Of a stretch of 64,000 nucleotides of DNA, positions 47,468-58,482 are shown piece by piece. Both the position numbers and the translations under genes were made by a program. The stretch's first letter is position 1. Every line of letters begins with the position of its first letter. The notes beneath the pieces were generated by a model that was not told the DNA's origin, searched no databases, and was given only the letters and a program-made list of their open reading frames with translations. Location: positions 15,284,003-15,348,002 of the forward strand of contig JANCRA010000007.1 of assembly GCA_024362935.1 (NCBI GenBank), in the 5' to 3' direction. This DNA comes from Setophaga petechia (lineage: Eukaryota; Chordata; Aves; Passeriformes; Parulidae).

Positions 47468-50400
47468 AAAGTTGCTTCCAGAGGCAAAAATCCAAATTTT
47501 GAGGAGATGGAAGAAGAAAATGAGAAAATGAGGAAACCTGGTGATCATTGCTCCTATGAGCAATTATCTATCCTGTAAATAATTAGTGTTTACTCACTTT
47601 TGTAATATGGTTATCTGCCAAACACAAACACTGCTGGCTACAAATATCTCAGCTAGAAGAACCAAAGCCAAAAGGAGCTTCTGAATGAGTCAGAAGCTGA
47701 CCATAGAGCACCTGCAGAATATTGACTGCAGTGTGATCCATTTTTTATATTTGGTGAGCAATATGTGATTTCCAAATAAATTGGAAAATGACTTTATGAC
47801 TAAAAAAAGTCAAAGTTGTGCGGGCATGCAGTCTGAGTGCCAACTACTTATCTCTGGTAACATGAACTCAGCTGACTTGGGGATTGCCTGGAGGCCTCCA
47901 GGGCGCTAGCAAACACGGCATCAAATGACTCCAGCACTGCCTTTTCGGAGAATTGTTTGACACAGAAGGATGCTGTGAGTCATCCTGGTTTTATGTGCAG
48001 TGTTTGTGGGAAACCAGTACAAAAAAAGAGCTGAGGAGCATTCAAGAATGTAGCTGGCAAGGTGATGACATGTGATTCTAATAAGGAAATTGCAGTTTTT
48101 CTCAGCCCTGGTTTAGGTAAGGGGTCACTTGCTGCAATGTGTGGAATTTCTTTAGAGTGATGCATCTTGCACCCTGTTCTTGGGAACACAGTGGGCAAAA
48201 CTCCCAGGGTATGATTGATTAAAATAGCTACCACATGTTTATCTGTGTATTTATCTGATGGTAGAAACCATGTGTATACACACACTGCTATTCTGACCTT
48301 AATTTACAACCAGGTCACCTGTTTTCTACTGCACTAAGGATATTATGAGGTAAAAATCACAGCTGAAAGGAGTAAAGCTCCCTCTGTTTATGTTGGAAGG
48401 GAAAATGAGTTCTGAAGTACTCAGCAAGCCAGATTTGCCTGTGAAGGATGTTTGCATTCTAATATTTGTTATAGTGCCTGCTCATGGAATGCAGAGAGAA
48501 TAAGGCAACCAAAAATGGGTGCCTAAAGCCAGCGTCCTCAACAGGGAGCAAATAAAGCTTGCCAACAGGGAGTTCAGATGAGCCTCTGTCTTCTGACTTC
48601 CCATTTCTCTTTGCAGTTTAGAATACATCTTCCCAGACCCTGACCTTGGTAACTTGCATTTAAAACTTACATCCTAGAACAAATGAGGCTTGGAATTATA
48701 ATCTCACTTCTTAGAAATGAGGAAGAGCTAAGAGCTGTTGTCTTTCCTAACATATCCTAGAAGGGTATGTGCTTTGTTCTAATCCATCAGCCTGGGTTTT
48801 AGGTCCTACACATGGAACTAGACTTTTGAGAGAGCCTGTTGGTGGTAGCCCAGTGAATGTGCATTTGAGCATTTAATCTGAGAGTCTGGGCAGGCTTTGA
48901 TTAAAGCAAGGCCCAGGATGGGTCAGCAATCTCAACATCAAGCAGTATTTTTGGTCATTTGACAAGGTTAACATCAATGGATTTTATTGTGGCTTCAGTG
49001 CTGATTGAGAGCCAAATGGGCTTTTAACAATCTAAACAGTTTGTCATTTAGACCACTTGGTAGAACAGCCTTGTCCTCCTGTCATTTCATCTTCCCCAAC
49101 AAGCCTCAGAAGCTATCATCCTTTCCATGCCTCTACTATTTCCTTGTGCACTTCCCTTTAAACCAGTCTGCCACTGGAGATGCCATTTGGAAGCTTTGAT
49201 CTCAATTGATATTTTACTAGGTAGACACTTAATGTGCTCCTCAGTCAGAAAAAAGGGAAGAATCCTCCCACAGATTTATTCTGGTTGTTTTTCCTGCTCC
49301 ATTGCACCACTCAATTCCTGAAATCCCAACCTCACTTGTACAATTTATAGTAGTCAGAATATGAGCAACACCTGCATGTTTTGTGGAGAGGCAGCTAGCC
49401 TCCTCCTACTGCTAATTGACTTTGAGTGAATGGAATAATGTATTCCTTTCCTCATTATTCAATCAAATTGAAAATTATTGCTAACACAGCACCTGGAGAA
49501 GCTACCATTTATCAAACAAACAAAATCCCACACTGAATGAACTGTTCTCATCCTTCCTTCCATTTTCTGACACTGCTGTTACATATTAGGTGCAGTTAGC
49601 AGAATGTGTTACCTAGGATTGGTATTTGAAGATGATAAGAATTTCAGATGTAAACCTAACTCTGTATTTTTCCTGCAGGAGTGTATGGGGACATGGAACA
49701 GGATTGAAATTGTTCATTCAAAAGATGGCAGCCAGATGCAGTCTGTGTCTGACCTTTGCATTAGGTGGGTATTCAGATCAAAAGCATAGTTTCAGTGCTG
49801 TCTCTGGCTGGCTCCCTTTCCACAGATCAACTGATTTTTCAAGGTGTTCTGGAAAAGATTAATTTAAATTAATATTTTTATTAGTTTTTAAATTAATTCA
49901 AGTTAAAATGTGTTGTTACTATCATGTTATGAAAGACATCTAGAGAAAAGGCCTCCAAATGAGGAACATATCCATCAGCCAAGAGACTGATGTGACTAGT
50001 ACCAGTCTTCAGCACAGTGCTTTCTGTCAGATTTGCAATTTAATGGGTTTTTTTACTTAAAAACACATAACTGTCCCAGCCACCCCACACCAATCCAAAC
50101 ACTGGATTATTTGGAAAGACCTAGACTGGGGCAATGCCTGCAACTTTAATGTATTGTTTATATGTAGCATCTAAAAATAAGTATTTCTTAGAGACACTTT
50201 TTGTGTTACACTGTTATTTGAATGCACATGCACAGTTTCCTGTGACAAAAGATGGTAAATAAGAACCAGTAAAGGAATAAACACAAACTAGGAAACAGAA
50301 ATAAACAGAGACTCACCAAGTAACTCAGTGCAACAGTAAACCAGCCAACAGTCCTGAAGTCATTGCTTCATGCTAATTTCATCCCAAGCATTCAGGACTT

Positions 50401-51529
50401 TTGGTTCAATATTTTCATGCAGACCTCCTGAGTAAACTGCAGCAATATTCTTCCATTAGCAAGACAAACAAGTCCATATTACGGGAAAATCTATAACCTT
50501 CTAACTCCTCCCCAAAATGTCTATTGACAAGGACAATGCTGTTGAACTCTGAAGGACAGCTGGAAGTTCCTTGCAAAAGGCTATGGGACTGCCCTTGATG
50601 GAAAGGAGGAGAACAGATGTTATTTGCTGCTCTCACAGATGAGATTTGAAGGCCAACAAACTAACAGCCCTTGAACAACCCACATTTCAGATTTAGGTGC
50701 AGTTGACATGCCAGTGGAGGCTAGGGGCTGAGCGAGGCAGCACAGCTGCAGCTCCGCACACGAGCCCTGTATCCACACGGAGGGTGTGAACTGTGCGGGC
50801 TGTAAATGAGGCTCTGCTCCACTAGGTCCTATCCATGAGTTGTGTCTGGCTTAAAGAAGGAAAGGGACTTTGGTTGTGCAGTGCAGCCACAAACCCTTCA
50901 TACCCTTCAGGGGATGCAGAGATGCTTTTACAGGCAAGTAGAGAATACATTCAACTCTTTACTTGTTCAAGTTGCATCTAGACAATCAACAGGCTCCTAC
51001 ATAGATTGATTTGGGTGAGCTTTTCTTCTTCCCCTAAAAAATTCACCTTCTTTGCCATAAAATATCAATTGAAAAAACATTTAAAATGCATGCTAATAAG
51101 GAAAATACCTTTGGGTCCATGTGCATTTACATTTCAGACAACCCTGACTCCACAATGGCTAGATACAAACCAGCTTGGTAGCATTCATTTGCTTCAGCAC
51201 TTACACAGAGCCGCTCAGGTGCTGGGATTTATCACTGAGGAAAAGGTTTAAGGTTCTCCTGAATTAAAAAAAAAAAAACAAATCTCAGTTTCTAAAACAG
51301 TATCATGTTCCCAGGCTGTAACAATAACAGATTTTACTGTTGGGTGAATCAGCCTTTCAGATCTATAATTTATTATAACAGCAGCATGAAAAGCCAAGCT
51401 GTATATGAAACAGAGTTAAATTTAGATCTGAAACAAAGGGTGCCCTGCAGAACAGAGGGTCAGCTGAAATACACATTGGATTTCTATGGAGAGGTAGAGC
51501 AGTCCTTTGATCAAGAAAAAGAAGCAAGA
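47468..51529. other. gene-free stretch
   Basis: No gene. An exon-like interval at 49679-49764 and a small CpG cluster at 50733-50797 are described under findings. A 13-A run lies at 51266-51278. Confidence 0.5.
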
Positions 51530-51620
51530 TTCAGAGGAGATGGGCTCCAATCCCAGCACACTTCCTATAAAGACATGGGAAAAATGATCTCCCTCCTTAC
51601 TATCTTTATTTCCTCAGTGG
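51530..51620 (-). repeat. MIR SINE relic
   Basis: The plus strand reads GGGCTCCAATCCCAGCACAC, TTCCTATAAAGACATGGGAA, TCTCCCTCCTTACTATC and TTTATTTCCTCA. This follows reverse-oriented MIR ('ggctcaaatcccagctctaccacttactagctgtgtgaccttgggcaagtcactt...tgcctcagtttcctca'). The relic lies inside a 114-codon open frame (51305-51649), which argues against that frame being a gene. Confidence 0.5.
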
Positions 51621-54444
51621 TGTCACAGGTTGGCTTGGGAAGACAGTAAGATCCTGAAATGATGGACAGTATTTGAAGAGCAAGACACTGCTTTTTCAAC
51701 AGTTGCAGATGAGCCCAATTGCAGATACTTCTTGCACAAACTTACACACACATTGCTTTGTTTCATAAGTGAGGTTTTAAATGTGATCATCATAGACCAA
51801 GAACATTAATTAAGTGTACTGAAGACAATGACACTTCTTTCTGAGTCCAAACATGCAGAGTCTGTCCCTGTCTCTGGACAGTGACCAGACCTGAGTTCTC
51901 ATTTCAGCAGTTCGCTCACACAAGTGTCAATGTGAGCTGTTAGTTTAGTTAACACTTCATGCACTCTATGTAATCAGAAGTAGTTTAGCTAATAGTCTCA
52001 AATTCCAGAAAAAGCTACAAATTTCAGGTGTAACATGTGATTTTTACAACTTTTCATTATTATATTTGGTTTACAATTTTCTTCTTATGATTTAAATAAG
52101 AATCCCTTTACAAAGCATGGCCTGAGCAGAATCTCTCCAAATACTGGGGTTTCTTTATTTGTGAGAGATAAAGAAATTATCAGTTTGCCATCTCAGAAAC
52201 ATGTTTGTGTAGTTTTGTGCACAAGGGCAGTGCCAGCTGTGAACACTGGGTTTAACAATATAATTTTAGGCAATTAAAATCACTTTTCAACAATTTCCTA
52301 GCAAAGGGGTGGAGGGGAAGGGAAGGGTATTCAAATTCAAAATCCCTGCCAGACCACAACATACAATTTGTTTGTCTGTTCTGAAAGACCTATTTATTAA
52401 TTAGGAGTGTTCCTGATTTGCAAGTGAAATCAGTGCTTGAGAAAGTCATAACCTTCACAGTTAAGAACCTCAGCCTCGAGGCACTCAGAATGCTCCAAAA
52501 TAGGGGTCATCAAGGATGCCCATCACACTTCCTAAACACTTATATCAAGTATATTAATAGAGATGATGGACTCTGTAACATCACACTTTTCTTAGGGATG
52601 AATGGTTACAATTTTGTTTTTAAAAATGTATTTTTGCTTCTCTGCCAAGAGCAAGGAAAATACAGGAAGCTTTTAAAAGAGCACAAACTGGTGAGGGGAT
52701 TTGGTATATTTGATGTCATTTATTTTTTTAAGAACAAACCACACACATCTCCATCCTGGGACAAAAGCAGATTCACACAGTGTTTGGGCAATATCCTCTT
52801 CGAGAAGTCACTGCAAACATACATAAGGCTCAGCTCTGGGGATGTGGTTATAGCCTTACAGTAGCCTTCAACAAACCACTGAACAAAGTATTTGTCAAGT
52901 CCTTTATGATTTCTACATAATGTAAAGTAACATAGTTTTTCAACTTTAGATAAGAATGTACTGACACATTCATAACATTTTCAAACCTTAGAAAAAAATG
53001 CATTATGAGAAAACACTTACCACAAACATGGCTTTCTATTCCAAGGGTGCCATCTTTGTGACATATGGGTAACATGGGTAGGTCTGACAATTTGTTATGT
53101 AGTAGTAGTAATGTAGTGAATGCTATATAAAAGGAAAAAGTAAAAATTCCTACAGCAACATTGACTCTTGACTGTGACATGTCCTGTGTAATTTTAGCCA
53201 GACAGCAGAAATTCCATCTGAACAAACTTTTGTAGAAGAAGGAAAACATTCTCCAAATTAAGAAAAGGTGACATTTCTCATCCTTAACAGTGCTTTATAA
53301 CGACAAGAATAGAGAAAGGTAAGGGTGCTGCCAGAAGGCAGTGAAAGGGTTAGTTGTTTTGAACATGGTGTGTGTTATGTGGTCAGATGCTACCTATTCA
53401 TCCCCAGCATGAATTACCTCACCAGGCCTGTGATCTAAACACGTGTAGTTGCTAAGCAATACCAGTCACAAGGTCTCCTGTAATCCATACCATTTGCTAT
53501 TTTACTAGAGATGTGCTCTGGTCAGTTTGCTAAAGTGACACCTATGTTCCCACATTGGGTAATAAAACTCATTTACTAGTAGGGCTGGTGGGTCTTGTAA
53601 AATAAATTGTTAGAATGCTTCCTCCATAAAAAAAGAAACAAATAATCAATATATAGATAAGTTAATCTATTCTGTCTACGAGAGCTCTTAATATCTTTTC
53701 TTCTCCCTGCCATAAGTCAACCCAGCGCTGATGGCATGCACCTAGGGTCTCCATTATACATGACAGTTTTTCACGCTGTAAAAAACATTATTTTTGAAGG
53801 AGAAGGGAAGGAGAAAAAGCTGATCTTCCTTCTTGCAAAAAAGGTTTGAAAAGTTAATCAATTTACTGGGGCTGACCAGACCATGCAGAGAGGCTCCTTG
53901 CATTTGGATAAATTCTTGGATTTATTGCTGGCTTTAAGCAATCAGTCCTGATTGACATTAATCTCAGCAGTCAGAAGTCTATGCTCTGGAGCAAAAAGAA
54001 ATGATCATCCTAAACAAAAATGCTTCAAGTCTGGGGAAAGAACAGAATAGTTTCCTAAGATACTCAAGGACACCCAGATCACCTCTGCAAGCTTGCAGGC
54101 TGACAGGACACTTGAACTCTGCTCTCCTGCTTGGGTGACATCACAGGACTATGCTAAAGCAAAACAAGCTCATCTTTCAAAGACATGTAGTCCATTCAGT
54201 GCAAATGTTAAAAATCATTAATAGAAACCGTACTGAGGCTAAGATTCCTTCCCCCATCTTAATGATCCTTAATTGCTGTTGCAATAGCCAAATTCAAGTA
54301 GGAACTCTGGATATCTGTGCCCTAAGCAGTACTCAGGAGCCAAGTGGGTCTTTTAACACATGATTTGAAGGTCAAAACATACTCCAACAATGAAGAGACA
54401 CATGGTATAAGGATAACCACTGGAAGCTGAAAACACTTCTCTCT
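51621..54444. other. gene-free stretch
   Basis: This stretch holds the longest open frame of the window (52418-52864, plus, 148 codons; 124 codons from the first ATG at 52490) and a 133-codon minus-strand frame next to it (52848-53249). Neither shows a known domain, signal peptide or Kozak-like start, and both are AT-rich with low-complexity F/K/I content. I regard them as chance. Confidence 0.5.
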
Positions 54445-54548
54445 TAGGGCCTGGTTCTGTGACTCTCATTGAATCGCATGATCAGTCAGAAGCCCTGCTC
54501 ACTGCAGAGTCTCCCAGTGAGATTAACGCCTGTGCAGGAACCTGAGCT
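54445..54548 (+). repeat. old archosaur-type interspersed repeat
   Basis: GGGCCTGGTTCTGTGACTCT, then CATTGAATCGCATGATCAGTC, then GAGTCTCCCAGTGAGATTAA and GTGCAGGAACCTGAG resemble a repeat common in turtle and crocodile DNA ('gggcctgattctgcgactctta...cccattgaagtcaatgggagtctc...tgcaggatcaggccc'). The match is partial and the family name is uncertain. Confidence 0.35.
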
Positions 54549-57500
54549 GGCTGAATGTCACTTCAAAAATTGTGACAGACTGTGAAAGCTAACACCTAAG
54601 ATAATCTTACTGTCATTTCTACTGGTAGTTTGTCAAGTCCTGCCCTTAAACATCTAGCCTATGTGCAGTTCAAGTCAATGCAAACTGCAGGTGTTCTCTC
54701 TCTTCCTAACATACTTTCCAAAGAATTAGGCCAGGTCTACACAGTATTATAAGAGAGAAAGAACTTGTTTCATACTTTACAGATTTCTTTTTCCTCCTAA
54801 AATGAACAAACTACTGTTAGAATAACTGTTTTAAATAGTAATTCCCAGCCTCAAACTGCATACCAACAGTGTTTATTTTAATTTCTTTAGGACACAATGT
54901 GACAGGAACTGTGAATTTGATAAACACCTTCAGAACATGTTATGCAGTCACTCCTCTTAATCTAAAAAGGGAAAACCAAGCATGAATCGACATAAAATAC
55001 ATGTGATATAGCATAGAGCAGGATAATGGGTCTAGCACATATGGTATTGTGAGAAATGATTTTCTGTGACAGCCAAGTATGACAAGAAACAGAAGACAAA
55101 TGAATTTCCTGCACTTCATCCATACGGTTGCCTGTCCTGTAAAGACATATATAGAACAAACTGACAGGATCACCTGGAATTACCTAATCTGATTGGCATT
55201 GTATATGACAGATAAAACATCTGTGTACAGAAAATAAAATTTACTTATCCGTGACTGAGATACTGACCAAAACCAGACCAAACAGTGGAAAACATCCCTC
55301 AAAACAATTTTAACAAGTCTTGCAAAGAGGTCTCAAACAATTTATGGTAACGCAGAGACATGGAACTCAGCACACTTTCAGTCCTAATGACAAGCATGCC
55401 ACAGTTCATTTAAATGTTCCAGTTGTGTGATGTGTAGAAAAAGGACTGGTGTGTAATTTTGAAACTAAAATCATCTGGAAGAGAAATAGCTGAAATAGGA
55501 ATAATTCAAAGTAGAATATGTCAAGAAAAAAAAATCCATTGTTGATGTATCAGAAATAAAGGTACTTTCATCATCATTGTCATGTTCTCTCTTCCGAGAA
55601 CAAAGTTTCTATCAATGGATTTAAAAATGCTACTTTAAATCTGGAAACAAATAGCCTTTAGAAAACCAAATTTGATTTTAATACCTGGTGGTTGCAAACA
55701 GCAGAAACTTAGCAAGTATACACATAGCAGAAAATCTGAATTTTGAGAGGAGATACTCAGTGAGATTCCACTGGCACATTTATTCTTGTTAGTAAACTTC
55801 CCTGACTAACCCAAAACTCATGGATTTTCCCAAACTATACAAATTATCTCCTTCTCTTGAAGAATTTGTTGCCTCTATCTTAAAACGGTATATGAGGTTG
55901 CTTCAGTTTTGGTGACAGAAGAGCAAAAATTTTTACGTTATTCCTACAGACAGGAGATTTAGAGGGAGAGGGAGGACAGAGCAGTGCATGGGGAATGGGC
56001 TGGGTGGAAAGCATTGAGAATCTAGATGGAAGACTGCTGTGGTAATAAGGGTGACATGGTAGTTGATGGGAAGGTGCTGCAATTAGGGTGTGGGTGTGAC
56101 AGCATCAGGGTGATGAGAGGAAAATTACTTTACCAGAGATGCTTGAAATGAACTGGAAGGGAGAAGCCAGTCAGTCAGAGCAATGCTCGTTATACAGGTG
56201 TCATAGGCACAAGAACTTTGTTTTTCTAGCTGAATACTGCAGGCACAGCATCCAGGCAGCTTAAAAATGCAACTTCCACAGGAGGCTGCAGCACACGAAG
56301 GCAGGGGCCCACATGATCCCAAGTTGCCCAAACCCATTTCAACTGCAAGGCCAGGAATCTGCTGAGGTAACCACAAACCACAGTTCCGCCCACTGTGGAA
56401 TCATTATAGCCTGGGAGATAGCATGATTGCAGTGATACTCAGACATGTCCTCCAGCTGCCCCAAAAATCAGATATGAGTAATTTAATCAGAATATACTAT
56501 CATGAAACAGGCAGCTCCCTTCTTGTTAAAAATATCAACATTAATAATACCCTCTTCCTACCTTAGGCCACATCCTGAAGGTTTTCCTCTTGTTGAGCTA
56601 GTGCCTTCAGCAGGATTATTAGGTACAACTCAGCTGTCAAGCATATGTCCTTTAACGAGGACTTTCTTCAGGTAGCAGGCCTCCTTTCATCCCTAAGTAT
56701 GGTACAGCCCCACAGAAACACAGACCTAATACTTCTAACTATGGATCAACAACTTCTCATGAGATTCAGCTGTTCCAGGGGTTCCTCACTGCAGTAGGCC
56801 ACAGGGACATTTTCAAACACTCATCACCATACAGCCTAATAAGAAATTTCCAACAGGCAACCCTACCTGACAGAACTTGATGTGGCTTTTTTGGACTTCT
56901 CACAGTCATCCCCAGAAATAACCCCAACTAGTCCTGGCAATATGTAACAAAATAAAATTTTAAGAGAGTAAACCGAAAAATGGCTATGCAAAAAAAATCT
57001 CCTTGTGATACAGCACTGCTGCTTCAACATAAGTTTTAAATTCCACCCATAATAAATGGAAGAGACCAGTCTTTGGAGAGGACAATTTACAAGAAGTGTG
57101 CCATAAAGATGCTTTGATTTTCTCCTCTGGAAAAATTTCAGTCTCTCCACTGTCTACAAGGAGCCTGGATAGGCCAGGCAACAAAGCACAACAGCAAACT
57201 CTCCACAAGAGAGAGTTATCAGAAAAATCATCATGAGAATTTTTCCAGGCAGGGTAGTCTCACAAGGCAGACAAAAATCCGAACAATAATTATGCTTAAC
57301 TTTCTCCAATCATTTCCCTGAAAATTTTTAACAGCAAAAGAAAATAGACAAATGAATTTGTACATTGAACTACTTCTGTACATAACATGCAGAGAGAGGA
57401 GAGAACCTGGATTAAATTATTAGGAACAATGAAAATTCTTTAGGGGTAAATCTGAAAGGAAAATGTATGCTGTGTTCCACTTGGGAGGATCTGTTTCATG

Positions 57501-57743
57501 TCACGTATGGCATGAGTCTGCCAGGGCACTGCTTTACTTCTGTAACAAAATACTTTGTGAACATCCTGGTCTCCAAAGGCAGACGTGAGGAGGAGCTAGG
57601 AATCCTTCAGTTCAGAGCTCAACCCATCTGATCAAACCCATACACTTCTCTTCAGCAGGAGAGAAGCACTGTTGCTGTGTTGTCTCAGGCCCTGTACATC
57701 CACCCTAATCTTCTTCCTGTTTCATCTTTCCCTGTATTTTCAG
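54549..57743. other. gene-free stretch
   Basis: No gene or recognised repeat. The interval 55950-56110 is purine- and G-rich on the plus strand but not periodic. Confidence 0.5.
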
Positions 57744-57944
57744 ACCGGACAGATCATTCTGTTGTACTTGAAGATTCACACACTCTCATGGAACTGTTTT
57801 ATTTCAGCCTTCGCTCAGCAAGCCATGCAACAAAAGCCAGAGAAGAGGAGCGAGCTCTGCGTACTGTCAGTGCTACATACTTCTGACCATTATTTCCGCT
57901 CCATGGCTTTGGTTTTATCCAAGGATTATTCAGTTTGGGAATAA
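57744..57944 (+). other. possible terminal coding exon (unassigned)
   Basis: A strong 3' splice-site pattern precedes this interval: a branch-point-like CCCTAAT, a pyrimidine-rich run TCTTCTTCCTGTTTCATC, and TATTTTCAG ending at 57743. Two frames are open after it. One starts in phase 1 and stops at 57886, with a charged C-terminal segment around KAREEERALRTVSATYF. The other starts in phase 0 and stops at 57944. Neither matches a family I know. An AATAAA polyadenylation hexamer lies at 58428-58433. The combination could be the last exon of a gene extending to the left, but no partner exon was found, so chance is quite possible. Confidence 0.2.
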
Positions 57945-58461
57945 TAGGAGATTTACATGCTTGCACACAGGTCAAATTACAGTCAGAAAGCACATGTGTT
58001 CCAATTTCTTCACCTGTAGATTATTCCTGGTGACTTATTTTAAAGCTTCCCTAACTGGCAACAGCAGAAATTACTGTTTGAATCCTGTTTGCAGATGAAT
58101 GCTGATGTCCTCCTGGTGTTCCAGCAGGATATTGCACTGATATTGAATGACAAATTGTTTCAAATAGTATCAGACTAACTCTTCTAAAGAGTAATTCTTC
58201 AATTGGCTGAATGGATCACTAGAATTCAAACTTACTGGAATTGTTTTGCAAGTAGTTATTATTAAACCAAGAGTGTTACTATGTTATTTTGAGTTTTATA
58301 CCGTCTCCAGCAAATTAACATCAACTATAATGCCTTCTCTCTGAACACAGGAACAAGTGCCAATGTTTTATCATTATTTGTGGTATTTCTAAAGGTTTTG
58401 GTAGTCATTTGGAGATATTAAAAAGGAAATAAATAGAGAGCTATACTCATTTTTCCTCATT
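57945..58461. other. gene-free stretch with a polyadenylation hexamer
   Basis: No coding motif. AATAAA at 58428-58433 is followed 28 bp later by the 21-A run. It could be the 3' UTR of the possible terminal exon or the tail of a retrocopy. Confidence 0.4.
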
Positions 58462-58482
58462 AAAAAAAAAAAAAAAAAAAAA
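58462..58482 (+). repeat. 21-bp poly-A run
   Basis: Twenty-one consecutive A residues are preceded by TTCCTCATT and followed by GTGAAAC. This is the longest homopolymer in the window. No target-site duplication is obvious around it. Confidence 0.9.

Noticed and set aside
51305..51649. 114-codon plus-strand frame starting at an ATG
   Set aside because: Its 3' half is a reverse-oriented MIR relic, so the frame is not a conserved protein.
52418..52864. Longest open frame in the window (148 codons, plus strand)
   Set aside because: The frame begins at a TTG rather than ATG (first ATG at 52490), has no known domain, and is AT-rich with a biased F/K/I content. Length is compatible with chance in 64 kb of AT-rich DNA.
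52848..53249. 133-codon minus-strand frame
   Set aside because: No recognisable domain or splice context; adjacent to and similar in composition to the chance frame on the other strand.
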